A DNA stretch of 15,787 nt from CAYGWX01 sp964353855 [NCBI: uncultured bacterium] (GCA_964353855.1 CAYGWX010000057.1:1-15787), one strand, 5' to 3'. Positions 1-7,324 are shown, counted from the stretch's first letter. The notes: a model not told the origin generated them from the letters alone. Translations and numbers: made by a program.

Positions 1-1203
1 GTCGGGATGAGCTTCTCGGCGTTCGGCGTCATCTTCAACCTCTACCTCGTCGAGGCCGGGTTCCGGGAGGGGTTCATCGGGAACCTGCTCTCGGTGGGCG
101 CGCTGGCGATGTCGCTCCTGGCCCTGCCGGCCGGGCTGGCCTGCGACCGGATCGGGCGCAAGAAGTCGCTCCTGCTGTCGGGATTCCTGGTCAGCGCCTT
201 CGTCCTGATCCGGGCCACCACGCTCAAGGAGCACCTGCTGCTCACGGCCTCGGCGCTGTCGGGATTCGCCGCCGCCTTTGCGGCGGTCACGTCCGCCCCC
301 TTCCTGATGGAGAACTCCACGCCCGAGGAGCGGACGCATCTTTTCAGCGTGAACTTCTCGGCGCTGCTCATCGCCGGGGTCATCGGGAACGCCCTGGGAG
401 GGAAGCTTCCCGACGTCTTCCGCTATTTCCAGACCGACCTCTCCCAGCTCCAGTCCTACCGCATGACCCTGGTGACCTCGGCCCTCTTTTCCTTCGCCTC
501 GCTCATCCCCCTGTTCCTGGTTCGCGAGGGGAAAGCTGAAACGAGGGGAGAAAAGCCCAAAGCCTCCTGGCGCGAGAAAGAGGACCTCGTCATCATCGGC
601 AAATTCTCCCTGAACAACTTCCTGATCGGGGCCGGGGCCGGGCTGGTCATCCCGTTCTTCAACCTCTATTTCGCCAAGCGCTTCGGGGCCACCAGCACCC
701 AGATCGGGCTGTACTTCTCCGGGTCGCAGATCATCACCGCCGCCGCGGTGCTCCTCGGCCCGATCGCAGCGAAACGTTTCGGCAAGCTCAAGACCATCGT
801 GTATGCGCAGATATTCTCCCTGCCATTCCTCATCCTCCTGGGGGGGCTGGAACGCTACCTGGCGTTCGCCGTCCTGGCCTTCTGGCTGCGGGCCTGCCTG
901 ATGAACATGTCCGGGCCGCTGGGCTCGGCGATGAGCATGGAGATGATTCCCGAGAACAAACGGGCCACGGCAGCCAGCATCATGAACATGTCCTGGAACC
1001 TTTCCTGGGCCGGGACCACCGCGCTCTCCGGACACCTCATGCAGAACCCGGGGATCTCCATCGGGCGAGTATTTCTTGCCGGATACTCCATTCCTTATTA
1101 TTTGACCGCCCTGATCTATTTTTTGGCAGCCACAAGTTTTTACTTCTTATTCAGGGGATATGAAGGGGAACATATAGAGCCCTCAAAAGCGCATCATTCC
1201 TGA
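1..1203 (+). CDS. MFS transporter (5' partial)
   Basis: This is a polytopic inner-membrane protein of the Major Facilitator Superfamily; the substrate cannot be read from the sequence. The frame is open to the first base of the window and the first ATG (position 7) falls inside what looks like transmembrane helix 1, so the real start probably lies upstream. The loop after helix 2 carries an MFS motif A-like stretch (D47-R48-I-G50-R51-K52, counted from the ATG at 7). A charged central loop near residues 175-195 separates two hydrophobic halves, as expected for 12 helices. The last ~45 codons, from about 1066, switch to AT-rich codons unlike the rest of the gene. An intrinsic terminator follows 27 nt after the stop, so the gene is transcriptionally separate from speD. 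The family call is firm; the substrate is unknown. Confidence 0.9.
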   Translation, partial: VGMSFSAFGVIFNLYLVEAGFREGFIGNLLSVGALAMSLLALPAGLACDRIGRKKSLLLSGFLVSAFVLIRATTLKEHLLLTASALSGFAAAFAAVTSAPFLMENSTPEERTHLFSVNFSALLIAGVIGNALGGKLPDVFRYFQTDLSQLQSYRMTLVTSALFSFASLIPLFLVREGKAETRGEKPKASWREKEDLVIIGKFSLNNFLIGAGAGLVIPFFNLYFAKRFGATSTQIGLYFSGSQIITAAAVLLGPIAAKRFGKLKTIVYAQIFSLPFLILLGGLERYLAFAVLAFWLRACLMNMSGPLGSAMSMEMIPENKRATAASIMNMSWNLSWAGTTALSGHLMQNPGISIGRVFLAGYSIPYYLTALIYFLAATSFYFLFRGYEGEHIEPSKAHHS

Positions 1204-1229
1204 TTTCTGGCACGAAAATTGCGTCCAAA

Positions 1230-1264
1230 AAAGACCCTATATGTTGTGGGTCTTTATTTTTTTT
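1230..1264 (+). terminator. Intrinsic terminator of the MFS gene
   Basis: A perfect 8-bp stem (AAAGACCC at 1230-1237 pairing with GGGTCTTT at 1248-1255) has a 10-nt loop. It is followed after one A by eight consecutive T (1257-1264). It lies 27 nt past the MFS stop codon and before the speD promoter region. Confidence 0.9.
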
Positions 1265-1307
1265 ACACCCCTAATTGAAAATATTTTCATAAAATCCAAT
1301 TTTTTAC

Positions 1308-1336
1308 TTTACTTTTCCTTTAAAATTGTATATCAT
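1308..1336 (+). promoter_or_regulatory. Candidate sigma-70-type promoter of the polyamine operon
   Basis: TTTACT (1308-1313) and TATCAT (1331-1336) are 17 nt apart in a very AT-rich stretch just after the MFS terminator. The -10 matches the consensus at 5 of 6 positions and the -35 at 4 of 6. Transcription would begin near 1343, giving a leader of about 120 nt before speD. Other AT-rich hexamers nearby could also serve, so the exact boxes are uncertain. Confidence 0.5.
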
Positions 1337-1342
1337 TAATGT

Positions 1343-1465
1343 AATTTGAAGCCATGGACAGAGCGTCCACATTTGTCTCCCCCCAAACGGGGAATTAACT
1401 GGTCACTGGGTTTCGGTTTTCTCTTTGGCGAGAAAACCGGAATCGAATGAAGGGAGGAACGGAGG
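1343..1465 (+). promoter_or_regulatory. Structured 5' leader of speD (unrecognised)
   Basis: Three hairpins can be drawn. TGGAC/GTCCA is at 1355-1359/1365-1369. A C-tract/GGGG hairpin is at about 1378-1393. A strong one, TTTCGGTTTTCTC/GAGAAAACCGGAA, is at 1411-1423/1430-1442: 13 bp with one U-G and a 6-nt loop. No U-run follows the strong hairpin, so it is not a normal terminator. A 14-codon ORF (ATG 1354, TAA 1396-1398) has only a weak GAAG ahead of it. Its codons 8-10 cover a C-rich tract (CTCCC at 1377-1381) complementary to GGGAG in the speD Shine-Dalgarno (1452-1456). I could not match this to a known riboswitch class. Regulation by polyamines or SAM is inference. Confidence 0.45.
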
Positions 1466-1837
1466 TTGAAAGCTTTAGGTTATCACATCCTGCTGGAGTA
1501 CTTCAATTGTGATAAGAAAGTTTTAAACAGCCGCAAATCGATCGAGACCACCCTCATGGAGGCCGCACGCCGATCCAAGGCTCACATCGTGCAATCGGTC
1601 TTCCACCAGTTCAATCCCCACGGCGTATCCGGCGTGGTGGTCATCTGCGAGTCCCATTTCTCGGTCCACACCTGGCCGGAGTTCGGCTATGCCGCCGTCG
1701 ACCTTTTCTCCTGCGGGGAGACCATCGACTACAAAACCGCGATGAACTACATCGCCGAGAAGCTCAAGAGCAAGCACGTGACCAGCGTCGCCGTCCAGCG
1801 CGGGCTCCTGGGCATCCCCAAGTGCCAGATCCGGTGA
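1466..1837 (+). CDS. speD: S-adenosylmethionine decarboxylase proenzyme, prokaryotic class
   Basis: The enzyme decarboxylates S-adenosylmethionine to supply the aminopropyl donor for spermidine-type polyamines. It uses a pyruvoyl group made by self-cleavage. The 123-residue length fits the short bacterial/archaeal (Thermotoga-type) class. The cleavage site is visible as E62-S63 in CESHFSVHTWPE; S63 would become the pyruvoyl group. H68 and C83, needed for processing and proton donation in this family, are in the expected places. The start is a TTG at 1466, chosen because the family begins MKALG/MKSLG and GGGAGG (1452-1457) lies 8 nt upstream. The nearest ATG (1447) is out of frame. It is the first gene of a polyamine operon and sits behind a long structured leader. 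The first ~25 codons are AT-richer than the rest. Confidence 0.95.
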   Translation: MKALGYHILLEYFNCDKKVLNSRKSIETTLMEAARRSKAHIVQSVFHQFNPHGVSGVVVICESHFSVHTWPEFGYAAVDLFSCGETIDYKTAMNYIAEKLKSKHVTSVAVQRGLLGIPKCQIR

Positions 1838-1867
1838 GGGGACGTTAAATCCGGACCGTCGTGAAGC

Positions 1868-1890
1868 GGACTCCGAGGATCTCGGAGTCC
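1868..1890 (+). promoter_or_regulatory. Perfect hairpin in the speD-speE gap
   Basis: GGACTCCGAG (1868-1877) and CTCGGAGTCC (1881-1890) form a perfect 10-bp stem with a 3-nt GAT loop, inside the 90-nt gap between speD and speE. The sequence after it (CTTCTCTTTATC) is pyrimidine-rich but has no clean U-run. It could be a weak or conditional terminator, or a stabiliser or processing site that sets the speD:speE ratio. Confidence 0.5.
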
Positions 1891-1927
1891 CTTCTCTTTA
1901 TCGGCCCTTTTATTGAGGATGTGAGCG

Positions 1928-2848
1928 ATGCATGAGCAGACCCAGAACCAATGGTACATCGAGTACTTCACCCCGGTGGAAGGCCACATGCACGGCATCA
2001 CGGAGATCCTGGCCAGCGCCACGACCCCCTACCAGAAGATGGACTTCGTGGTCACCCGGTGCTACGGCAAGGCCCTGTTCCTGGACGGGAAGATCCAGTC
2101 CTCCCAGGCCGACGAGTTCATCTACCACGAAGCCCTGGTCCATCCCCCCATGCTCCTCCACCCCAAGCCGGAAAAGGTCTTCATCGTTGGGGGGGGTGAG
2201 GGGGCGACCCTGCGGGACGTCCTCAAGCACCCCTCGGTCCGGCAGGCGACCATGGTGGACATCGACGGGGACCTGGTCCGGGAATGCCGAAAGTGGCTGC
2301 CGGAGTATTCCCAGGGAGCCTTCGAGGATCCGCGCACCCGGCTCATCCACGACGACGCCCGCAAGGTCCTGACCCAAAGCCGCGAGACCTATGACGTCAT
2401 CATCGTGGACCTGACCGAGCCCCTGGAGGGGGGGCCGGCCTATCTCCTGTACACCCGGGAGTTCTACAAGATCGTCTCCGACCATCTCTCGCCGGAGGGG
2501 ACGATGTCGCTCCAGGCCGGCACCACCCGGGCCGGGGACACGATCCTGCTTTCCTCGATCGCCAAAACGCTGGCCACGTCGTTCCCCGTGGTGCGGTCCT
2601 ATCAGGCCATCGTGCCGTCGTTCGACCTGCCCTGGGGGTTCTGCCTGGCCTCCAAGAAGAACGACCCGCTGGCGCTCACGCCCCAGGACGTGGATCGGAT
2701 GTTGAAGGAAAGAAGCCTGGACAACGCGCGCTACTACGACGGGATCACCCACCAGGGCATCTTCTCGCTGCCCAAGCACCTGCGGAAGGCGCTCGCGGAG
2801 GAGGGCGTGATCATCCGGGATGACAAGCCGATGTTCCTGGAAGCCTGA
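1928..2848 (+). CDS. speE: Polyamine aminopropyltransferase (spermidine synthase family, Thermus/ACL5-type)
   Basis: This enzyme transfers the aminopropyl group of decarboxylated SAM to an amine acceptor in the cytoplasm. Visible signatures are a short N-terminal beta domain, the nucleotide-binding GGGEG (88-92), the acidic D111 (MVDIDG) and D142-D143 (HDDAR), and the catalytic-region motif DLTEP (161-165) followed by LEGGPAYLLYTREFY. The last block resembles Thermus thermophilus SpeE (N1-aminopropylagmatine synthase) and the plant thermospermine synthase ACL5 more than the classical DSSDP-type SpeE, from memory of those proteins. The Asp expected as second acidic residue of the DxxD motif is Glu here (E164). 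The start at ATG 1928 has GAGG 9 nt upstream. The stop overlaps the ATG of the decarboxylase gene by one base (TGATG). The acceptor (agmatine, putrescine or a triamine) cannot be fixed from sequence. Confidence 0.93.
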   Translation: MHEQTQNQWYIEYFTPVEGHMHGITEILASATTPYQKMDFVVTRCYGKALFLDGKIQSSQADEFIYHEALVHPPMLLHPKPEKVFIVGGGEGATLRDVLKHPSVRQATMVDIDGDLVRECRKWLPEYSQGAFEDPRTRLIHDDARKVLTQSRETYDVIIVDLTEPLEGGPAYLLYTREFYKIVSDHLSPEGTMSLQAGTTRAGDTILLSSIAKTLATSFPVVRSYQAIVPSFDLPWGFCLASKKNDPLALTPQDVDRMLKERSLDNARYYDGITHQGIFSLPKHLRKALAEEGVIIRDDKPMFLEA

Positions 2849-4341
2849 TGGCCGGAAGGCCGGCCCGCCGGTCGAAGGGTCAAAAGGTCAAGGGGAGCGA
2901 CCAAGCCCGGGCTCCCCTGCTGGAGGCCCTGATCGCTTACGCCCGGAAGGACAAAGTCCCCTTCCACACCCCGGGCCACAAACAGGGCCGGGGCATCGCT
3001 TCCCGATTCAAGGGTTTCGTCGGCGAAAACCTCTTCAAGATGGACCTCACCGTGCTGGAGGAGGTGGACTGCCTCTTCCATCCCGTGGGCGTGATCCGCG
3101 AGGCCCAGGAACTGGCGGCAAAGGCCTACGGCGCGGACCGGTCCTTCTTTCTGTTGAACGGGACCTCGGGCGGGAACCATGCGATGCTGATGACCCCCGC
3201 GAACCCCGGGGATTCCGTCCTGGTGTGCCGCCACGCTCACCGCTCCATCCTCGCGGCGCTGATCCTCACCGGGGTAAAGCCCGTCTACATCCTGCCCGAG
3301 CTCGACGAGGACCTGCCGGTGATCAAGAACCTCACCCCGCAAAGCGTGCGGAAGGCCCTCCAGGAGCATCCCGGGGTCAAGGGCCTGCTCATCGTCTCGC
3401 CCAATTATCACGGGGTGTGCGCAAACCTGGCCGAGATGGCGCTGATCCTGCACGAGAAGGGCAAGCTCCTTCTGGTGGACGAGGCTCACGGTCCGCACCT
3501 GCATTTTCATCCCGGGCTGCCCCAATCCGCCATGGCCGCGGGCGCGGACATGGCCGTGCAGAGCACCCACAAGATCATCGCCGGCATGACCCAGGCCTCG
3601 CTGCTGCATGTCCAGAAGGAGCGGACCGACCTCCGCGACCTGGAGAGCGTGCTGCGCCTCCTGGGCACGACCAGCCCGTCTTACATCCTGATGGCCTCGC
3701 TGGACGCGGCGAGGATGCAGATGGCTACGCAGGGAACGAAGCTGCTGGACCGGGCGTTGAATCTGGCCGAGAATGCGCGGAAAGCGATCAATGCGATGGG
3801 GGGGCTGTACTCCTTTACGGCCCGGGACGTGGCGCCGTTCGCGCTGGACGTGACCAAGCTCACCGTGAAGGTCTCGGAGCTGGGGCTCACCGGTTATGAG
3901 GCCCTGAACATCCTGAACCGCGAGTATGATATCCAGCCCGAAATGGCGGACCTAGATCGGGTGCTGTTTATCATCACCTTCGCGGACACCCGGAAGGACA
4001 TCGACCGCCTGCTCGTAGCTTTAGAGAAACTCGTTCGCAAGCACCGCAAGGCGATGCCGTTGTTCAAGAAGCCGGGCTACCCCGAGCTGGAGATCCATCT
4101 GGCGATGTCCCCCCGCGAGGCCTTCTTCGCCCGGCAGGCCACGGTGCCGTTCAAAGAGGCCGTCGGCAAGGTGTCCACCGAGCTGTTCGCGATCTACCCC
4201 CCGGGACTGCCGGTCATCGCCCCGGGCGAGCTCATTACCCGCGAGGCCTATGAATACCTCAAGGAGATGGACGGCTTCGGCGGCATCCTGGACGGGCCGG
4301 CGGACAAAAATTTAAACTACGCCCGAATCGTGGCGGAGTGA
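2848..4341 (+). CDS. PLP-dependent Orn/Lys/Arg decarboxylase, fold type I
   Basis: It decarboxylates a basic amino acid to a di- or polyamine precursor: agmatine if the substrate is arginine, putrescine if ornithine, cadaverine if lysine. At 497 residues it matches the short Bacillus SpeA/YaaO-type branch, which lacks the N-terminal receiver-like wing domain of E. coli LdcI/AdiA. Visible landmarks are PFHTPGHKQG (38-47), the PLP-ring region LNGTSGGNH (103-111), VDEAHG (210-215) and the Schiff-base lysine K242 in STHKII. YPPGLPVIAPGE (450-461) is a typical C-terminal segment. The first ~22 residues are basic and unconserved-looking. The ATG overlaps the speE stop by one base, so translation is coupled. 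With a Thermus-type SpeE next door, arginine is the favoured substrate, but this is inference; no agmatine ureohydrolase is present here. Confidence 0.92.
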   Translation: MAGRPARRSKGQKVKGSDQARAPLLEALIAYARKDKVPFHTPGHKQGRGIASRFKGFVGENLFKMDLTVLEEVDCLFHPVGVIREAQELAAKAYGADRSFFLLNGTSGGNHAMLMTPANPGDSVLVCRHAHRSILAALILTGVKPVYILPELDEDLPVIKNLTPQSVRKALQEHPGVKGLLIVSPNYHGVCANLAEMALILHEKGKLLLVDEAHGPHLHFHPGLPQSAMAAGADMAVQSTHKIIAGMTQASLLHVQKERTDLRDLESVLRLLGTTSPSYILMASLDAARMQMATQGTKLLDRALNLAENARKAINAMGGLYSFTARDVAPFALDVTKLTVKVSELGLTGYEALNILNREYDIQPEMADLDRVLFIITFADTRKDIDRLLVALEKLVRKHRKAMPLFKKPGYPELEIHLAMSPREAFFARQATVPFKEAVGKVSTELFAIYPPGLPVIAPGELITREAYEYLKEMDGFGGILDGPADKNLNYARIVAE

Positions 4342-4345
4342 TTCC

Positions 4346-4921
4346 ATGCTGGAAGCGGATAAAGCGAAATTGTTTCCGGTCTATGACCAGGCCTATGCCC
4401 TGACCGCGGACGCCGAGCTGCCCTGCTGGACGGTGTGCCGGGGGCTGTGCGAGGAAAAGGAGAACGCTTACTTCCTGCCCCTGGAGGAGGAGTACATCGC
4501 GGGCAAGCTGGGATTGGGGCCCGATGCGTTTCCTCCGGTCAAGGCCCACGAGGGGCCGGTGAACGCGATGGTTTCGATCACGACCCAGGGCCTCGTGCCG
4601 CGCCATTGTCCCTTCGACGAGATGAAGGACGGCTTCCATAACTGCACCATCCACGGGGTGCGGCCGATGGACTGCCGCTCGTTCCCGGTCTTTCCCATAT
4701 TCCATCCGGACAAGCCCGAAGAGGAGATGGCCTTCTACGCCGCGGACTATTGCCCGGTCCACCAGAACCTGCCCCAGGCTTTCCTGGAGCGCATCGTATC
4801 GGCCTGGAGGCTTCTCGCCCCCCGCCTCCCGGACTGGTGGTGGCGGGAATACAACCAGGACCTTCCGGCGTCCATGACACCTCTGGATTTCAAGTTTCTC
4901 TCGCCCCCGCAAAAGCCTTAG
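4346..4921 (+). CDS. Cysteine-rich YkgJ-like (putative zinc/iron-chelating) protein
   Basis: This 191-residue soluble protein resembles the YkgJ/UPF0153 family, whose cysteines are proposed to bind Zn or an Fe-S cluster. Seven cysteines are visible. C27, C31 and C35 form a C-x3-C-x3-C cluster (CWTVCRGLC), followed by C88 (CPF), C100 and C110 in the block CTIHGVRPMDCRSFPVFP, and C136. The C-T-I-x-x-x-R-P-x-x-C-R-x-F-P pattern is the hallmark used for the call. No signal peptide or membrane helix is seen. The ATG lies 4 nt after the decarboxylase stop, with GGAG 8 nt upstream (4334-4337), so it is co-translated as the last gene of the polyamine operon. Its biochemical role is unknown; a link to polyamine metabolism is suggested only by this position. 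Confidence 0.75.
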   Translation: MLEADKAKLFPVYDQAYALTADAELPCWTVCRGLCEEKENAYFLPLEEEYIAGKLGLGPDAFPPVKAHEGPVNAMVSITTQGLVPRHCPFDEMKDGFHNCTIHGVRPMDCRSFPVFPIFHPDKPEEEMAFYAADYCPVHQNLPQAFLERIVSAWRLLAPRLPDWWWREYNQDLPASMTPLDFKFLSPPQKP

Positions 4922-4935
4922 CCGCCTGTTTTGTC

Positions 4936-4977
4936 GGGCCGTCTCCTGCCTGGATGGAGGGGACGGCCCTTCGTTTT
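4936..4977 (+). terminator. Intrinsic terminator of the polyamine operon
   Basis: GGGCCGTC (4936-4943) pairs with GACGGCCC (4962-4969). The stem extends inward through a U-G and three more pairs to 12 bp, leaving a 10-nt loop. TTCGTTTT follows at 4970-4977. It starts 15 nt after the stop of the YkgJ-like gene. Confidence 0.85.
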
Positions 4978-4993
4978 AGAAGCGGTGTCAAGA

Positions 4994-5023
4994 TTGCATT
5001 CCAGCCTTGGGATATGATAGAAT
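4994..5023 (+). promoter_or_regulatory. Candidate promoter of the VWA-protein gene
   Basis: TTGCAT (4994-4999) and TAGAAT (5018-5023) are spaced 18 nt apart, between the polyamine-operon terminator and the VWA gene. Transcription would start near 5030, about 29 nt before the ATG. An overlapping TATGAT (5013-5018) would leave only a 13-nt spacer from the same -35. Confidence 0.5.
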
Positions 5024-5058
5024 GATGATGTGAGCCCTCTCGTTTACCTTTTAATCGA

Positions 5059-7260
5059 ATGACCTTCCACCTTTCCCTCTCCCCTGCTGGCTGGCTTGTC
5101 GTCCTGGCCTTTCTCTTCACAGGGCTGGCCTTGAGCGTGTGGCTTTTCCGCCGTTCGCCCTACGCCCTGAAGCCCGTGACGAAAGCCGTCCTGATCATTT
5201 TGAGGGGCCTGGCCTTCGCCACCATCGGGTTCCTCCTTCTCGAGCCCATCCTGAGCCTGGTCAGGACGTCCCGGAACAAACCCGTTCTCGCCGTGATCCT
5301 GGACGCCTCCCAGAGCATGGGCACCCCCTCCGCGAACCCGGAGGCGAAAGCCAGGTCCTATCCTCCCCAATTCCTTTCCTCCCTGTCGGACGAGCTGGCC
5401 AGGAAGTTCGACGTGGTTCCCTACGAGTTCTCGGACAGCTTGAGGGCCGTCCCAAAAAGCGGTTGGGCGCAGGAGCGTAAACCGCAAGGCCAGCGGACCG
5501 ACCTCGGGGCCGCCTTTTCCAAGCTGTCATCCCTCTCGCCCGAAGCCGCCCCCTCCGGCGTCCTGCTTCTCTCCGACGGCCAGAACAACTACGGCAAGGA
5601 CCCCTTGCGGGAGGCCCAGAAACTGGGCGTCCCGGTCTATGCCGTCGGCCTCGGCGACACGACCAGGCCAAGAGATATCGCCATCGTGCGGGTCTCGGCC
5701 AACGAGATCGCTTACGCCGGCGAGGCCATCCCGGTGGAGGTCATCGTCCGGAACCGGGGCTGCGCTCAGGCCCAGACCCCGATCACGATTCGGGAGGGAA
5801 AGACGACTCTCTCCGGGCAGAGCCTTTCCCTTCCCCCCTCCGGGGCCGAGGCCAGGATCAACCTCACGATCCCTCCCCGTAAAGAGGGCGTGCACCGGTT
5901 CACGGCTTCCGTCCCTGCGGGGGAAGGCGAAACCCTCAAGGAGAACAACGTCAGGGGCTTCGCCGTGAATGTTTTGAGAAGCAGGCTCCGCGTCGCGCTC
6001 TTCGCCTCCCCGGGGTTCGAGCTCCGCTTCCTGAAGTCCGCCCTGGAGCAGGACACCGGACTTGCGGTCATGACCTACGTCTCTCCCGGAAGCGGCAGGT
6101 GGACCCAGGTCGTCAAGGACGCGGCTTCCCCCATAAGCTTTGGCCAGGTGCTTCAGGACCTGCCGACCTGTGACCTCGCCATCCTCTGCGACCTACCCAG
6201 GGACCTTCTGACCGACGCCCTGCAGAAGGCCCTCAAGGATCTGGTGGATGTTAAAGGGGCCGGTTTCTTTGTCCTGGGGGACGAAACCCTCAAGGACTGC
6301 GCTTCCCTTCCAATAGCCCAGATGCTTCCCGTCCGTCCGGGGGGCACGAACCTCGAGGACCCTCTGGAAGTGACCCTCACGCACGAAGGCGAAAACCATC
6401 CCATCACGACGCTCTCCCCGGACCCCAGGCAAAACGCCGAGCTGTGGAAGGACCTCCCCCCCCTCCTGGGTGCGAACCGGGCCGCAGGGATATCTTCCGG
6501 CGCCACGGTCCTTATGGCTTATCCCAAGGTCAAGATCCCTCAGGGCTCCCTGCCTATCGTTTCCTGCCAGCGTTATGGCAAGGGCAAGGTGCTTCTCATC
6601 TCCGGCTATCCCCTCTGGCGTTGGGGCTTCACGGTGGAGGGCGCGGGTAAAGGGGGCGAAGTTTATACTAAATTCCTCTCCCATGCCGTGCGTTGGCTGG
6701 GCGCAAGGGAGGAAGGCAAGCGGCTCAAGGTGGAGCCCCTGGAGAAACTGGTCCGCTCCGGCGAGAGCGTGATCTTCGCCGGCCAGGCCTACGGGGAGGA
6801 CAACCGTCCCCTGGACGGCGCGGATATCAGCGTCACCGTGAGCGAAGCGGAAACCAAAAAGGAGGTCCAGAAGTTACACCTTTTGAGCCAGGGGAATGGC
6901 CGTTATGAGGGCACCGCCCAGCCCCTGCCTCCGGGGAATTATCTCTTCCAGGCCGTGGGCAGCCTCGGCACCCAGAGGTTCGGAGAGGACAAGGGCGAGT
7001 TCGGTGTGGAGGCCATGAACCTGGAGTACGACCAGGTGGGCCTCAACCCGGACCTGCTCAAGGCCCTGGCCAAGGCTACCGGCGGAAGATACTACGACGA
7101 ATCCAGCACCCCGGCCCTGTCCCATGACCTCACGCTCACCGCCAAGCCCAGGAAGACAGCCAGGGAACTGGACCTCTGGGACCACCCTTTCCTCTTCCTT
7201 CTCCTTTTGGTCCTGCTTCTGGCCGAGTGGGCGATTCGGAAGTGGGTCGGGCTGTCCTGA
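5059..7260 (+). CDS. Membrane-anchored VWA-domain protein with GATase1-like domain
   Basis: This 733-residue membrane protein has two N-terminal helices (about 11-30 and 43-64), a von Willebrand factor A domain (about 76-200), a Cys-poor middle region, and a C-terminal helix (about 706-727). The VWA MIDAS looks complete: D82-x-S84-x-S86, T147 and D173 (LLSDGQNN), so metal-dependent ligand binding is plausible. A CARDB-like beta-sandwich (about 205-310) follows. Residues about 315-550 resemble the class-I glutamine-amidotransferase-like fold seen in large bacterial VWA membrane proteins of the PF07090 type, without an obvious catalytic triad. The layout suggests a large domain held at the membrane, probably periplasmic, as in Bat-like systems. 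There is no clear Shine-Dalgarno before the ATG. The gene has its own promoter and terminator and no partner genes, unlike classical bat operons. The exact role is unknown. Confidence 0.82.
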   Translation: MTFHLSLSPAGWLVVLAFLFTGLALSVWLFRRSPYALKPVTKAVLIILRGLAFATIGFLLLEPILSLVRTSRNKPVLAVILDASQSMGTPSANPEAKARSYPPQFLSSLSDELARKFDVVPYEFSDSLRAVPKSGWAQERKPQGQRTDLGAAFSKLSSLSPEAAPSGVLLLSDGQNNYGKDPLREAQKLGVPVYAVGLGDTTRPRDIAIVRVSANEIAYAGEAIPVEVIVRNRGCAQAQTPITIREGKTTLSGQSLSLPPSGAEARINLTIPPRKEGVHRFTASVPAGEGETLKENNVRGFAVNVLRSRLRVALFASPGFELRFLKSALEQDTGLAVMTYVSPGSGRWTQVVKDAASPISFGQVLQDLPTCDLAILCDLPRDLLTDALQKALKDLVDVKGAGFFVLGDETLKDCASLPIAQMLPVRPGGTNLEDPLEVTLTHEGENHPITTLSPDPRQNAELWKDLPPLLGANRAAGISSGATVLMAYPKVKIPQGSLPIVSCQRYGKGKVLLISGYPLWRWGFTVEGAGKGGEVYTKFLSHAVRWLGAREEGKRLKVEPLEKLVRSGESVIFAGQAYGEDNRPLDGADISVTVSEAETKKEVQKLHLLSQGNGRYEGTAQPLPPGNYLFQAVGSLGTQRFGEDKGEFGVEAMNLEYDQVGLNPDLLKALAKATGGRYYDESSTPALSHDLTLTAKPRKTARELDLWDHPFLFLLLLVLLLAEWAIRKWVGLS

Positions 7261-7324
7261 ACACCGGCTCGGACGGTTTTCAATGGGGGTTTCCGGACCG
7301 GACACGGATTGACATTCCCCACTC

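Noticed and set aside
1343-1465. SAM or other known riboswitch before speD
   Set aside because: No consensus core of the SAM, preQ1, guanidine or c-di-GMP classes I know could be matched. Only generic hairpins and complementarity are visible.
1910-3609. Two long overlapping minus-strand frames opposite speE and the decarboxylase gene
   Set aside because: They are shadow frames: no domains, biased composition, and they contradict a compact operon with catalytic motifs on the plus strand.
5013-5018. TATGAT as the -10 of the VWA-gene promoter
   Set aside because: With the TTGCAT -35 it leaves only 13 nt; TAGAAT at 5018-5023 gives an 18-nt spacer.
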